Source: Methanobrevibacter sp. (GTDB lineage: Archaea; Methanobacteriota; Methanobacteria; Methanobacteriales; Methanobacteriaceae). From it: a DNA stretch of 32,456 bases. Below are positions 9,587 through 16,503 of this stretch, piece after piece. Location of the stretch: contig JAFUCN010000036.1 in NCBI GenBank assembly GCA_017459665.1, positions 1-32,456 of the forward strand, given 5' to 3'. How positions within the stretch are numbered: position 1 is the first letter of the stretch; each line of letters starts with the position of its first letter. The position numbers and the translations under genes were made by a program. The notes beneath the pieces were generated by a model, which was not told where the DNA came from, did not search any database, and saw only the letters and a list, made by a program, of their open reading frames with translations.

Positions 9587-10546
9587 TTAATCAATTGAAT
9601 TTTTTAGTCTTTTCCATGATTTATAATATATCTTTGGATTTAATAAGAATAGCTTAATCTTATAGGCAAATTTCTTATCACCTTTAAATTTGGACATCTT
9701 ATCTAATAAATCCAGCTCCTTCATTTTTGAAAGAACCTCATCAAAGTCATAGTTATTGTAAAAGAAATAGTTCATGTTTCCAAATATTGCCTTTGGAATT
9801 CTTGAGGTAATAATTAAGTCTGCCAAATCGTTTTTTCCGAGTTTTTTATAAAATTCTGCCAGATTTTCCAATATGCTCACCAATTCAAAGCGTCTGAAAT
9901 CTGTTGTTCTTATTGCTGAGTCCTGTCTTTGAATATAATAATAAGTAACTTCATTACTGATTGCAACATCACTTCCAAAAGCCAATGCCTTTAAAGCAAA
10001 CTCTGTATCTTCACCATAAACTGCATCGGTGTTGAATCTAATATTATTATCGTCGATTATGCTTTTTTTATACATTAACTGCCAGAAATGAAATGGAATT
10101 TCCATGTTCAGTTCCATCTTTATAAAATCATCACATGAAATGCTTGTCCTTGAGTAATGGTATGGGTTTGATAGTACCTCACCCTCTTTTTTAACAAATT
10201 GGATTAAGCTAAAGTCACTTTCTCCATTGTACAGTTCTGACAGGTGATTTCCGGTTATATAGTCATCACCATCAACAAATACTATGTATTCGCCTTGAGC
10301 CTCTTTAAGTCCACGATTACGGGCACTGCTTACTCCTGAATTTTCCTGATGAATAACCTTATAGGAAATAAGTGATTTTGATAGCTTTTCATTTATGATT
10401 TCCAAACTGTCATCAGTTGAACCGTCATCAATTACTATCAGCTCAAAACTTTTAAAATCCTGATTGATTATTGAATCTAAAGTGCTACCTATATATTGTG
10501 ATAAATTATAGACTGGGACTATAACACTAACTTTAAAATTATCCAT
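9587..10546 (-). CDS. GT2 glycosyltransferase (EpsJ/capsular type)
   Basis: This 319-residue family-2 glycosyltransferase is of a different subgroup from the two genes after it. It has the common capsular-type N-terminus (VSVIVPVYNLSQYIGSTLDSI), VIDDGSTDDSLEI, the SGVSSARNRGLKEAQGEYI helix and a clear DxD-type site, FVDGDDYI. The likely base region is YGEDTEFALKAL. The C-terminus is basic and has no obvious transmembrane helix. An in-frame GTG at 10555 lies inside the AAGGTGGG ribosome-binding site, so I place the start at the ATG at 10546. It follows the TagB-like gene by 10 bases and is probably cotranscribed. The donor and acceptor cannot be predicted. Confidence 0.88.
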   Translation of the reverse strand: MDNFKVSVIVPVYNLSQYIGSTLDSIINQDFKSFELIVIDDGSTDDSLEIINEKLSKSLISYKVIHQENSGVSSARNRGLKEAQGEYIVFVDGDDYITGNHLSELYNGESDFSLIQFVKKEGEVLSNPYHYSRTSISCDDFIKMELNMEIPFHFWQLMYKKSIIDDNNIRFNTDAVYGEDTEFALKALAFGSDVAISNEVTYYYIQRQDSAIRTTDFRRFELVSILENLAEFYKKLGKNDLADLIITSRIPKAIFGNMNYFFYNNYDFDEVLSKMKELDLLDKMSKFKGDKKFAYKIKLFLLNPKIYYKSWKRLKNSID

Positions 10547-10556
10547 TTTGCCCACC

Positions 10557-11636
10557 TTATTTTAAAAGATAATCAATAATTCTTTTAGATGCTTGACCGT
10601 CTATTGCATCAAATTGTGTAGAAACAAATTGTGATATTTTACTTTTGTCGAAGTTATTATTTCCTATTACATCTATTAGCTCTTCAGTTGTATAAACTAT
10701 CGGTCCGGGAACGGTTTTTTTAAAATCATAATAAAATCCCCTCTCACTGGATAAATAATTGTCCAAATCATATGTGAAAAATACTGTCGGCTTGTTTAAA
10801 GCACAGAATTCTATCATTATTGATGAGTAATCGGTTATCAGCAAGTCGCTGATTAACATCAACTCCTGTTCATTGGAATAGTCACTTACATCAACATACT
10901 CGCCTTTAGAAGAAATTGACTCGCTGTAAAATTTGTTTATCTTTGGATGAAGCCTTAAGGCCAATACATACTCGCCACCTAAGGATTCGTTGAATTTTCC
11001 CAAATCAAGGAAATTGAACACATCATTGTATTTTTCATCTTCTCTGAATGTCGGAGCATAAAGAATGATCTTTTTATCATCTGGAATATTATATTTTTTA
11101 AAGAATTCTGATTTTAACTTGTCCAGATTATGGTCTTCAAAGTAATAGTCCATTCTTGGAAGTCCCAAAGCCTTAATTTTATCCTTAGGCATCTGAAAAG
11201 CTTCGCTGTAATATTCTTTGATTTTTTCAGAAGTTGTGATTAAATAATCAGTGTTAGCGGAAATTTTGGAAAGAATTGGTCTGTTTTCAATTTCAACAGA
11301 TCCTCCAAACTTTTTGGAAGCGCCAGGAGCATGCCATAACTGAACTATGATATTTTCATCTTTGAACTTCATGAAAGCAAGTGGAAAAAAGTTGTCGTTT
11401 AAGAAAATGTATTTTGAAGAAGCTAAACTTTTAAAACTGCTAAAAGATAATTTATCCTTGTAAAAAAAGTGAAATTCAAAATTACCCCTTCTCTCGAATT
11501 CCTTCTTAATATAATCCAGATTGCCCTTAAAAGACTCTCTTGAATCTATTATAAATGAAATCCTGTTATTTTTGACAGGAGTAAATTTAAACAGTTTAAA
11601 TAAAATTCCATATATTTTATGCTTTAGATATGACAT
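10557..11636 (-). CDS. CDP-glycerol:glycerophosphate glycerophosphotransferase family protein (TagB/TarF-like)
   Basis: Members of this family transfer glycerol phosphate or ribitol phosphate from a CDP donor onto a lipid-linked acceptor, as in bacterial wall teichoic acid synthesis. The 359-residue protein shows family landmarks: an IVQLWHAPGASKKFGG segment with the key His, DYLITTSEKIKEYYSEAF, IILYAPTFREDEKY, LRLHPKI, and SDLLITDYSSIMIEFCALNKP. It is close to the size of TagB. An in-frame TTG at 11645 is a worse start than the ATG at 11636. It lies between the small membrane pair and three glycosyltransferases, so it probably builds or caps a phosphate-containing surface polymer. The CDP-activated donor gene is not in this window. 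Confidence 0.88.
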   Translation of the reverse strand: MSYLKHKIYGILFKLFKFTPVKNNRISFIIDSRESFKGNLDYIKKEFERRGNFEFHFFYKDKLSFSSFKSLASSKYIFLNDNFFPLAFMKFKDENIIVQLWHAPGASKKFGGSVEIENRPILSKISANTDYLITTSEKIKEYYSEAFQMPKDKIKALGLPRMDYYFEDHNLDKLKSEFFKKYNIPDDKKIILYAPTFREDEKYNDVFNFLDLGKFNESLGGEYVLALRLHPKINKFYSESISSKGEYVDVSDYSNEQELMLISDLLITDYSSIMIEFCALNKPTVFFTYDLDNYLSSERGFYYDFKKTVPGPIVYTTEELIDVIGNNNFDKSKISQFVSTQFDAIDGQASKRIIDYLLK

Positions 11637-11648
11637 ATAGACCAATAA

Positions 11649-11930
11649 TTAATGGAAGAAAGCGAGCATTCCAGGAATAGATTCAAGCATAGCCTGAAGA
11701 CCTAAAATGAATATTGCCAAACCACCAATAAAGTTAATATAACGTGCATATTTCATAGCAACTTTAGTACCAAATGTACCAATTAAAAGCCAGCAGCAAA
11801 CAGCAATTAAACTTAAAATAGCCAATCCCACTGGATTAACATGAGCAGCAACCCCTTGAGCAGCCAAAATTAAGTTTTCAATGTTACCGAAGATAAGCAA
11901 ACCCATAAATTGTTTTAAGTCACTGGTCAT
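11649..11930 (-). CDS. Small 3-helix membrane protein, second of a paralogous pair
   Basis: This is a 93-residue hydrophobic protein with three predicted helices (about 8-28, 36-55, 64-82). I do not recognise the family. It aligns without gaps with the upstream gene when started at the ATG at 11930: both have GNIEN at 15-19, QGV at 25-27, VNP at 31-33, IGTF at 50-53 and GLAIFILGLQAM at 70-81, then E83. That agreement, and the GGGGTGA Shine-Dalgarno, fix the start; a further upstream start at 11954 would overlap its neighbour. Positive charges lie in the N-terminus (K6) and the second loop (K56, K60, R63), the reverse of its partner. Only one base separates the two genes. It could be half of a transporter or flippase; the charge pattern is observed, the function is not known. 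Confidence 0.85.
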   Translation of the reverse strand: MTSDLKQFMGLLIFGNIENLILAAQGVAAHVNPVGLAILSLIAVCCWLLIGTFGTKVAMKYARYINFIGGLAIFILGLQAMLESIPGMLAFFH

Positions 11931-11931
11931 C

Positions 11932-12198
11932 CTATTCACCCCTAACGGATTCAATCATTGCCTGAAGACCTAAAATAAAGATTGCAAGTCCACCGATAAA
12001 ATCAATAAAATCAACATAATCAAATAACAATTGGGTTGCAAAAGTTCCAATCATTAACCAAACAATAACAACACAGATACTGGCTATTCCTAATTTTAAA
12101 GGATTTACACCAGCTACAACACCTTGTGAAGATAATACCAAATTTTCAATATTCCCAAATATGATTAAACCAACAAAAGGTAAATATTGCTCCAACAT
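11932..12198 (-). CDS. Small 3-helix membrane protein, first of a paralogous pair
   Basis: This 88-residue protein has three predicted helices (about 6-28, 36-58, 64-82) and is a clear paralogue of the next gene. Shared features are GNIEN with the buried Glu18, a QGVVAGVNP turn, IGTF, and GLAIFILGLQAM. Its charges are opposite to those of the partner: K35 in the first loop, three Asp (60, 63, 66) in the second loop, R86 near the end. By the positive-inside rule it would sit with the first loop and C-terminus in the cytoplasm, the other way up from its partner. The start has a GGTGAT element four bases before the ATG. The polar and acidic residues inside helix 1 recall LysE/TerC-like half transporters, but I cannot assign it. 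Confidence 0.85.
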   Translation of the reverse strand: MLEQYLPFVGLIIFGNIENLVLSSQGVVAGVNPLKLGIASICVVIVWLMIGTFATQLLFDYVDFIDFIGGLAIFILGLQAMIESVRGE

Positions 12199-12266
12199 TT
12201 AATCACCATTTCCCATAAATTCAAAAGATAAAAAAATATCTTATCTAATCAATATTAACTAATTAT

Positions 12267-12279
12267 AATATATAAAATT
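12267..12279 (-). promoter_or_regulatory. TATA box before the small membrane pair
   Basis: The gap between rmlB and the membrane pair (12199-12420) contains an AATTTTATATATT box on the minus strand, about 70 bases before the ATG at 12198. It could drive the membrane pair, the TagB-like gene and the three GT2 genes separately from the rml operon. An AGATA/TATCT inverted repeat lies between box and gene (around 12225-12243). Nothing else is seen in this gap. Confidence 0.4.
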
Positions 12280-12382
12280 ATCTTAAAAAATGATTTTTAA
12301 ATTTTAAAAAAAAATTAATATTTTACACTAAAAATTACATTTAAATTATAAAAAACTAGAAATATCGAAAATTAAATTGAAC

Positions 12383-12396
12383 AAAATAAAAAAATT
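12383..12396 (-). terminator. T-rich terminator after rmlB
   Basis: On the minus strand the DNA just past the rmlB stop reads as a T-run broken by one A (seven T, A, four T). This is a plausible archaeal termination signal for the rmlD-to-rmlB transcript. Confidence 0.4.
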
Positions 12397-12420
12397 AGAG
12401 GTAGATTTCAAGTGTAAAAA

Positions 12421-13428
12421 CTACCTGTTTGAATACATTTTTTTATAGTATTCCTGATACTGGCCACTTTTGACCTGTTCTGTCCAGTCCTGATTATCCA
12501 AATACCAGTGGATTGTCTCTTTGATGCCCACTTCAAAGGTATATTTTGGAGACCATCCCAAATCATTCTGGATTTTTGTTGAATCAATTGCATAACGCCT
12601 GTCATGGCCTAACCTATCTGTTACGAATTCTATTAGTGATTCATCCTTATCAAGTTCATCCAATATTAGCTTGACGATTTCGATGTTCTGCTTTTCATTG
12701 TTTCCACCTATATTGTAGACTTCACCAAGAACACCTTCATGCATCACCAAATCGATGGCCTGACAGTGGTCATAGACATGCAGCCAGTCCCTGATGTTTT
12801 TACCATCACCGTAGACAGGCAGCTTCTTGTCTTCTAATGTATTTGAAATCATTAATGGAATTAATTTTTCAGGAAACTGATAAGGCCCATAGTTATTTGA
12901 ACAGCGTGTGATATTTATAGGCAATCCGAATGTCTCACCATAAGCTCTTGTAATCAAATCCCCACCGGCTTTTGAAGCTGAATACGGACTGTTAGGCTGT
13001 AGCGGTGTGGTTTCTGTGAAATAACCAGTTTTACCTAATGTTCCATAAACCTCATCGGTTGAAATCTGAATGTATTTTTCAACACCATGCTCTTTGGCGG
13101 CATTCAATAGAACCTGTGTGCCCAAGACATTTGATTTGATGAATATTTCAGGATCTGTTATGCTTCTGTCAACATGGCTTTCAGCTGCAAAGTTAATTAC
13201 ATAATCGCACTCTTTTACCAAATCATCGACAACGCTTTTATCTCTAATGTCACCTTTTACAAATGAATAATTATCCTTATCTTCAATATCCTTTAAATTT
13301 TCAAGGTTTCCGCAGTAAGTTAGCGCATCCAAGTTAATAATTTTGTATTCGGAATATTTGTTTACCATGTATCTTACGAAATTGCTTCCGATAAATCCTG
13401 CTCCGCCTGTAACTAAAATCTTTGTCAT
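12421..13428 (-). CDS. rmlB: dTDP-glucose 4,6-dehydratase
   Basis: RmlB converts dTDP-glucose to dTDP-4-keto-6-deoxyglucose, the second step to dTDP-L-rhamnose. It is a 335-residue extended short-chain dehydrogenase with an NAD-binding VTGGAGFIGSNF motif at the N-terminus, FAAESHVDRSI, the substrate-specific STDEVYG loop with Asp-Glu, the catalytic YSASKAGGDL, and RCSNNYGPYQFPEKLIP. An in-frame ATG at 13440 is four codons upstream, but AGTGAT just before the ATG at 13428 is the expected ribosome-binding site and MTKILVTGG is the usual N-terminus. The rmlC stop lies inside that site. It is the last gene of the rmlD-barnase-barstar-rmlA-rmlC-rmlB run. Very secure. Confidence 0.96.
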   Translation of the reverse strand: MTKILVTGGAGFIGSNFVRYMVNKYSEYKIINLDALTYCGNLENLKDIEDKDNYSFVKGDIRDKSVVDDLVKECDYVINFAAESHVDRSITDPEIFIKSNVLGTQVLLNAAKEHGVEKYIQISTDEVYGTLGKTGYFTETTPLQPNSPYSASKAGGDLITRAYGETFGLPINITRCSNNYGPYQFPEKLIPLMISNTLEDKKLPVYGDGKNIRDWLHVYDHCQAIDLVMHEGVLGEVYNIGGNNEKQNIEIVKLILDELDKDESLIEFVTDRLGHDRRYAIDSTKIQNDLGWSPKYTFEVGIKETIHWYLDNQDWTEQVKSGQYQEYYKKMYSNR

Positions 13429-13432
13429 GTAA

Positions 13433-13993
13433 TCACTCATATTTAATTTGGGATTCCTTCAATCCTGACCATTCCTTGTCCTTATCAGACAATATTATCT
13501 CATCAATTCCTTCCAGTGGCCAGTCAATACCAATATCCTCATCATCCCATTTTATTCCACTTTCATCTTCACCGTGATAAAATTCTGTACATTTATAAAC
13601 GAATTCAGCTTCATCAGACAATACTAAAAATCCATGAGCAAATTTAGGAGGAATATATAACTGTTTTTTATTTTCATCAGACAATATCTCACCATACCAT
13701 TTGCCGTAAGTCGGAGAGTCTACTCTTAAATCCACACCAACGTCAAATACTTCTCCCTTAATGACACGAACAAGTTTGCCCTGAGGATAGTTAATCTGTA
13801 AATGAAGGCCTCTCAGTACGCCTTTTGTTGACTTTGACTGATTATCCTGAACGAAAGTCAAGTCATGACCTGCCTCTTTAAATTCGTTTTCCTGGTATGT
13901 TTCCATGAAATATCCTCTGTTGTCCTCAAAAACAGTAGGTTCAACAACAAACATGCCTTCAATTCCAGTATCGATAAAATTAAACTTACCCAT
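13433..13993 (-). CDS. rmlC: dTDP-4-dehydrorhamnose 3,5-epimerase
   Basis: RmlC epimerises C3 and C5 of dTDP-4-keto-6-deoxyglucose, the third step to dTDP-L-rhamnose. The 186-residue cupin-fold protein has FEDNRGYFMETY, FVQDNQSKSTKGVLRGLH with the catalytic His, YPQGKLVRVIKGEVFDVGVD, and the IPPKFAHGFLVLSDEAEFVYK segment. An in-frame GTG nine bases upstream (14002) is part of the AGTGAT ribosome-binding site, so translation should start at the ATG at 13993. The rmlA stop codon TGA (13999-14001) is embedded in the same element. Sixth in length among the genes around it but of normal size for the family. Confidence 0.96.
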   Translation of the reverse strand: MGKFNFIDTGIEGMFVVEPTVFEDNRGYFMETYQENEFKEAGHDLTFVQDNQSKSTKGVLRGLHLQINYPQGKLVRVIKGEVFDVGVDLRVDSPTYGKWYGEILSDENKKQLYIPPKFAHGFLVLSDEAEFVYKCTEFYHGEDESGIKWDDEDIGIDWPLEGIDEIILSDKDKEWSGLKESQIKYE

Positions 13994-13998
13994 AATAA

Positions 13999-14862
13999 TC
14001 ACTTGACCAAATTAAATAAGTATTGTCCGTAATCAGTTTTTTTAAGCTCTTCAGCTGTTTTCAATAATTCCTCATCGTTGATGTATCCTTTAAGGTATGC
14101 AATCTCTTCAAGACATGCAATATATAATCCTTGCCTTTTTTGTACTGTTTCAATGAAGTTTGATGCTTCAAGAAGTCCCTCGTGAGTTCCTGTATCGAGC
14201 CATGCCATACCTCTTCCCAGAAGTTCCACTTTAAGCTTTCCACGTTTGAGGTATTCCTCGTTTACAGAGGTTATTTCAACTTCTCCCCTCTCAGAAGGTT
14301 CCACGTTTTTGGCTATGTCAATTACTTCATTATCGTAGAAATATAACCCTGGAACAATGTAATTTGATTTTGGATTTTCCGGTTTTTCTTCAACAGACAG
14401 TACATTCCATTCGTCGTCGAATTCAACTACACCGAACGCCTCTGGGTTTTTGGTGTAGTAACCGAATATTACTGCACCCTCTTTTAGACTGGTTGCCCTT
14501 TCCAAGATTTCTGTGAATCTGTGTCCATGGAATATATTGTCTCCAAGAATTAATGCTACGTTATCGTCACCTATAAAGTCCTCTCCGACAATGAATGCCT
14601 CTGCAAGTCCGTTCGGTTTTTCCTGAACGGCATATTCGAACTTGATTCCTAAACTTGACCCATCGCCCAAAAGATCTTTATACATTGGCAAGTCACGGGG
14701 AGTTGAAATAATCAATATTTCCTTAATTCCAGCAAGCATTAAAACAGAAATCGGATAATAAATCATTGGCTTATCATATAAAGGCAGTAACTGTTTAGAA
14801 ACTGCTTTTGTAATCGGATAAAGACGGGTTCCAGAACCGCCTGCAAGAACAATACCTTTCAT
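13999..14862 (-). CDS. rmlA: Glucose-1-phosphate thymidylyltransferase
   Basis: RmlA joins glucose-1-phosphate and dTTP to give dTDP-glucose, the entry step to dTDP-L-rhamnose. The 287-residue protein has the nucleotidyltransferase motif [11 protein letters not shown] with its activating Arg, [27 protein letters not shown] with the metal-binding Asp, and [13 protein letters not shown]. The length is typical of the short RmlA form. An in-frame GTG at 14871 is inside the AGTGAT ribosome-binding site; the ATG at 14862 gives the standard [13 protein letters not shown] start. It follows the barstar gene after a 48-base gap with no promoter-like box that I could find, so it is probably in the same operon. 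Confidence 0.97.
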   Translation of the reverse strand: MKGIVLAGGSGTRLYPITKAVSKQLLPLYDKPMIYYPISVLMLAGIKEILIISTPRDLPMYKDLLGDGSSLGIKFEYAVQEKPNGLAEAFIVGEDFIGDDNVALILGDNIFHGHRFTEILERATSLKEGAVIFGYYTKNPEAFGVVEFDDEWNVLSVEEKPENPKSNYIVPGLYFYDNEVIDIAKNVEPSERGEVEITSVNEEYLKRGKLKVELLGRGMAWLDTGTHEGLLEASNFIETVQKRQGLYIACLEEIAYLKGYINDEELLKTAEELKKTDYGQYLFNLVK

Positions 14863-14910
14863 AATAATCACTATTTAAACTATTAATCTTTTAATTAATT
14901 AAGATAACTG

Positions 14911-15141
14911 TCAGGGATACAATGTTAATTTTAAAAACTCGTTTTCTGAAGCTACATCCTTAAATGTGTCAATTATGTCTTTTTCCACCATTTCACAGTT
15001 TATTATTTCAATTTCCGCGTCAATTTCACTAAGACAATCATATAACGCATCCAGATTTTTTCCATAATACTCAGGGAAGTTTAAAGCTTCCATCAGATAG
15101 TCATGGCCTTCAGTTTTGATTAGTTTTCCGTCAAGCTGCAT
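14911..15141 (-). CDS. Barstar-family ribonuclease inhibitor
   Basis: Barstar is a small cytoplasmic protein that plugs the active site of barnase. The 76-residue product carries the family hallmark FPEYYGKNLDALYDCLSEI (residues 22-40). The two aspartates that contact barnase in the Bacillus complex (D35 and D39 there) are present as D31 and D35; Trp38 is replaced by Tyr. The C-terminal strand (FLKLTLYP) and an acidic stretch before it fit the fold. Translation starts at the ATG at 15141, behind an excellent GAGGAGGT ribosome-binding site; the open frame runs further up but that part overlaps the ribonuclease gene and is not barstar-like. One base separates it from the ribonuclease stop, so the pair is translationally coupled. 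Confidence 0.92.
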   Translation of the reverse strand: MQLDGKLIKTEGHDYLMEALNFPEYYGKNLDALYDCLSEIDAEIEIINCEMVEKDIIDTFKDVASENEFLKLTLYP

Positions 15142-15142
15142 C

Positions 15143-15592
15143 CTAAACCTCCTCAAATGTGTTGTAGTGGTCGCTTGTGTAGTATACCTTAAAGTCACCA
15201 GTGTTATAGACTATCCTTTCTGCTCCACGTGCAGTTCCATTTGCGTTAATGTCACATTCTATGTATTTTGAATTGCTGTCTGGAAGCACATGCTGTCTGT
15301 TTGTAAATGTATCACCACCGATACTTTTTCCAGGGGCATAATCCTTAAGCGGACCACCGTGCCAACCCAATGCACGTGCCTCACTTTTGGTTATGTAATT
15401 GCTTGGAAGCTTGTGAAATTCCTTAATGTAAGCTGCAACCTCATCAACTGTGCAGTACTGGCCATCTTCTACTACATCAACATCACTTGAATCGTCACCA
15501 AAATTGAAAAAGTCAAAAAATCCTGCGCTAACGGCAGAAATACTGAATAAAGCGATAATTAATGCAGCAATAAAAACTAATTTCTTATTCAT
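15143..15592 (-). CDS. Secreted barnase-type ribonuclease
   Basis: This 149-residue protein is a barnase/N1-T1-family endoribonuclease. Residues 1-23 are a signal peptide (MNKK, hydrophobic core, VSA before the likely cut), followed by an acidic linker. Residues 46-149 align with Bacillus barnase: HKLPSNYITKSEARALGW, APGKSIGGDTFTNR and SDHYNTF are almost the same. All the catalytic and phosphate-binding residues are present: K69, D94, R99, E112 (general base), R122, R126 and H142 (general acid), matching barnase K27, D54, R59, E73, R83, R87 and H102. Two cysteines (47 and 113) could form a disulfide outside the cell. The ATG overlaps the rmlD stop as ATGA. The product should be exported and cleave RNA; its target is unknown. 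Confidence 0.94.
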   Translation of the reverse strand: MNKKLVFIAALIIALFSISAVSAGFFDFFNFGDDSSDVDVVEDGQYCTVDEVAAYIKEFHKLPSNYITKSEARALGWHGGPLKDYAPGKSIGGDTFTNRQHVLPDSNSKYIECDINANGTARGAERIVYNTGDFKVYYTSDHYNTFEEV

Positions 15593-16428
15593 TTTATCAA
15601 CTCAATATATTCCTTTATTGCCTCTTTATAGCTTCTAAGTGGTTTGAATCCTTTTTCTATCCAATTCTTATTGTTTAATACTGAGTAGCTTGGTCTTGGA
15701 GCAGGCCTTGCAAATTCAGATGCAGTTACAGGTATGACCTTAACGTCCAATTCTGCAACTTCAAATATGTATCTTGAAAATTCACACCATGAACAGCTTC
15801 CTGAATTGGTTAAATGATAAATTCCATAGTAATCCGTTTCGATTAGTTTGGCTATACCTTCAGCAAGATCCGGAGTGTATGTCGGTGTTCCCACCTCATC
15901 ATAAACAACAGTTATCTCTGAATGGTTTTCGGCAAGCTCAAGCATTGTTTTCGGGAAATTCTTGCCGTTGATGCCATACAGCCATGCGGTTCTGACAATG
16001 AAGAATTTATCCAATATTTCCTGAATGGCCTTTTCCCCTTCAAGTTTGCTTTTGCCGTAAACGCTTATAGGACCAATCTGGCCATCTTCATCAATAGGAT
16101 CTCTTGCAGTTCCGTCAAAGACATAATCAGTACTTATGTGAACCAAGGGACAATCAACTTGCCTACATGCCAAAGCCAAATTCTTTACACCTTCACCATT
16201 AACGGCATATGCAACATCCTGATTTTCCTCACAGCCGTCCACATCAGTATATGCGGCTGAATTGATGACAATATCAGGTTTTGCATCACAAATAAAATCG
16301 ATTGTGTGCTGTTTATCTGTAATATCCAATGTTTTTGAGGTTGTAAGGATTAGTTCGTGCCTGTCCTTTAGGACTTCCTGCAGGTCATGGCCCAACATTC
16401 CATTAGAACCTGTAATCAAAATCTTCAT
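15589..16428 (-). CDS. rmlD: dTDP-4-dehydrorhamnose reductase
   Basis: RmlD carries out the last step to dTDP-L-rhamnose, reducing dTDP-4-keto-rhamnose with NAD(P)H. The 279-residue short-chain dehydrogenase has ILITGSNGMLGHDL at the N-terminus, NSAAYTDVDGCEEN, HISTDYVFDGTA, the catalytic YGKSKLEGE and FIVRTAWLYG. An in-frame GTG at 16437 is part of the ribosome-binding site, so the ATG at 16428 is chosen. It is the first gene of the rml operon and is divergent from wecC. Its stop codon overlaps the start of the ribonuclease gene by four bases, which ties expression of the ribonuclease to rhamnose synthesis. Confidence 0.96.
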   Translation of the reverse strand: MKILITGSNGMLGHDLQEVLKDRHELILTTSKTLDITDKQHTIDFICDAKPDIVINSAAYTDVDGCEENQDVAYAVNGEGVKNLALACRQVDCPLVHISTDYVFDGTARDPIDEDGQIGPISVYGKSKLEGEKAIQEILDKFFIVRTAWLYGINGKNFPKTMLELAENHSEITVVYDEVGTPTYTPDLAEGIAKLIETDYYGIYHLTNSGSCSWCEFSRYIFEVAELDVKVIPVTASEFARPAPRPSYSVLNNKNWIEKGFKPLRSYKEAIKEYIELIK

Positions 16429-16460
16429 AATAACCACTTAAAACTTTTAATATTAGTTTA

Positions 16461-16470
16461 AATATATATT
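16461..16470. promoter_or_regulatory. Shared palindromic TATA box between rmlD and wecC
   Basis: The self-complementary AATATATATT sits almost midway between the divergent start codons, about 37-39 bases from each. A transcription start about 26 bases away on each side would leave leaders of roughly 11-13 bases, just enough to hold the ribosome-binding sites. One box could therefore serve both directions. The 75-base gap has no other TATA-like element that I would prefer. Confidence 0.45.
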
Positions 16471-16503
16471 CTAATTAATATTTAAAAGACGGAGTTAGAA
16501 ATT

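Noticed and set aside
12199-12420. Possible non-coding RNA in the gap after rmlB
   Set aside because: The gap is low-complexity A/T; the AGATA/TATCT repeat is short and could arise by chance.
15142-15198. N-terminal extension of barstar (MTLRYTTQATT...)
   Set aside because: It overlaps the ribonuclease gene and is not barstar-like; the ATG at 15141 has a GAGGAGGT site and gives the normal barstar length.
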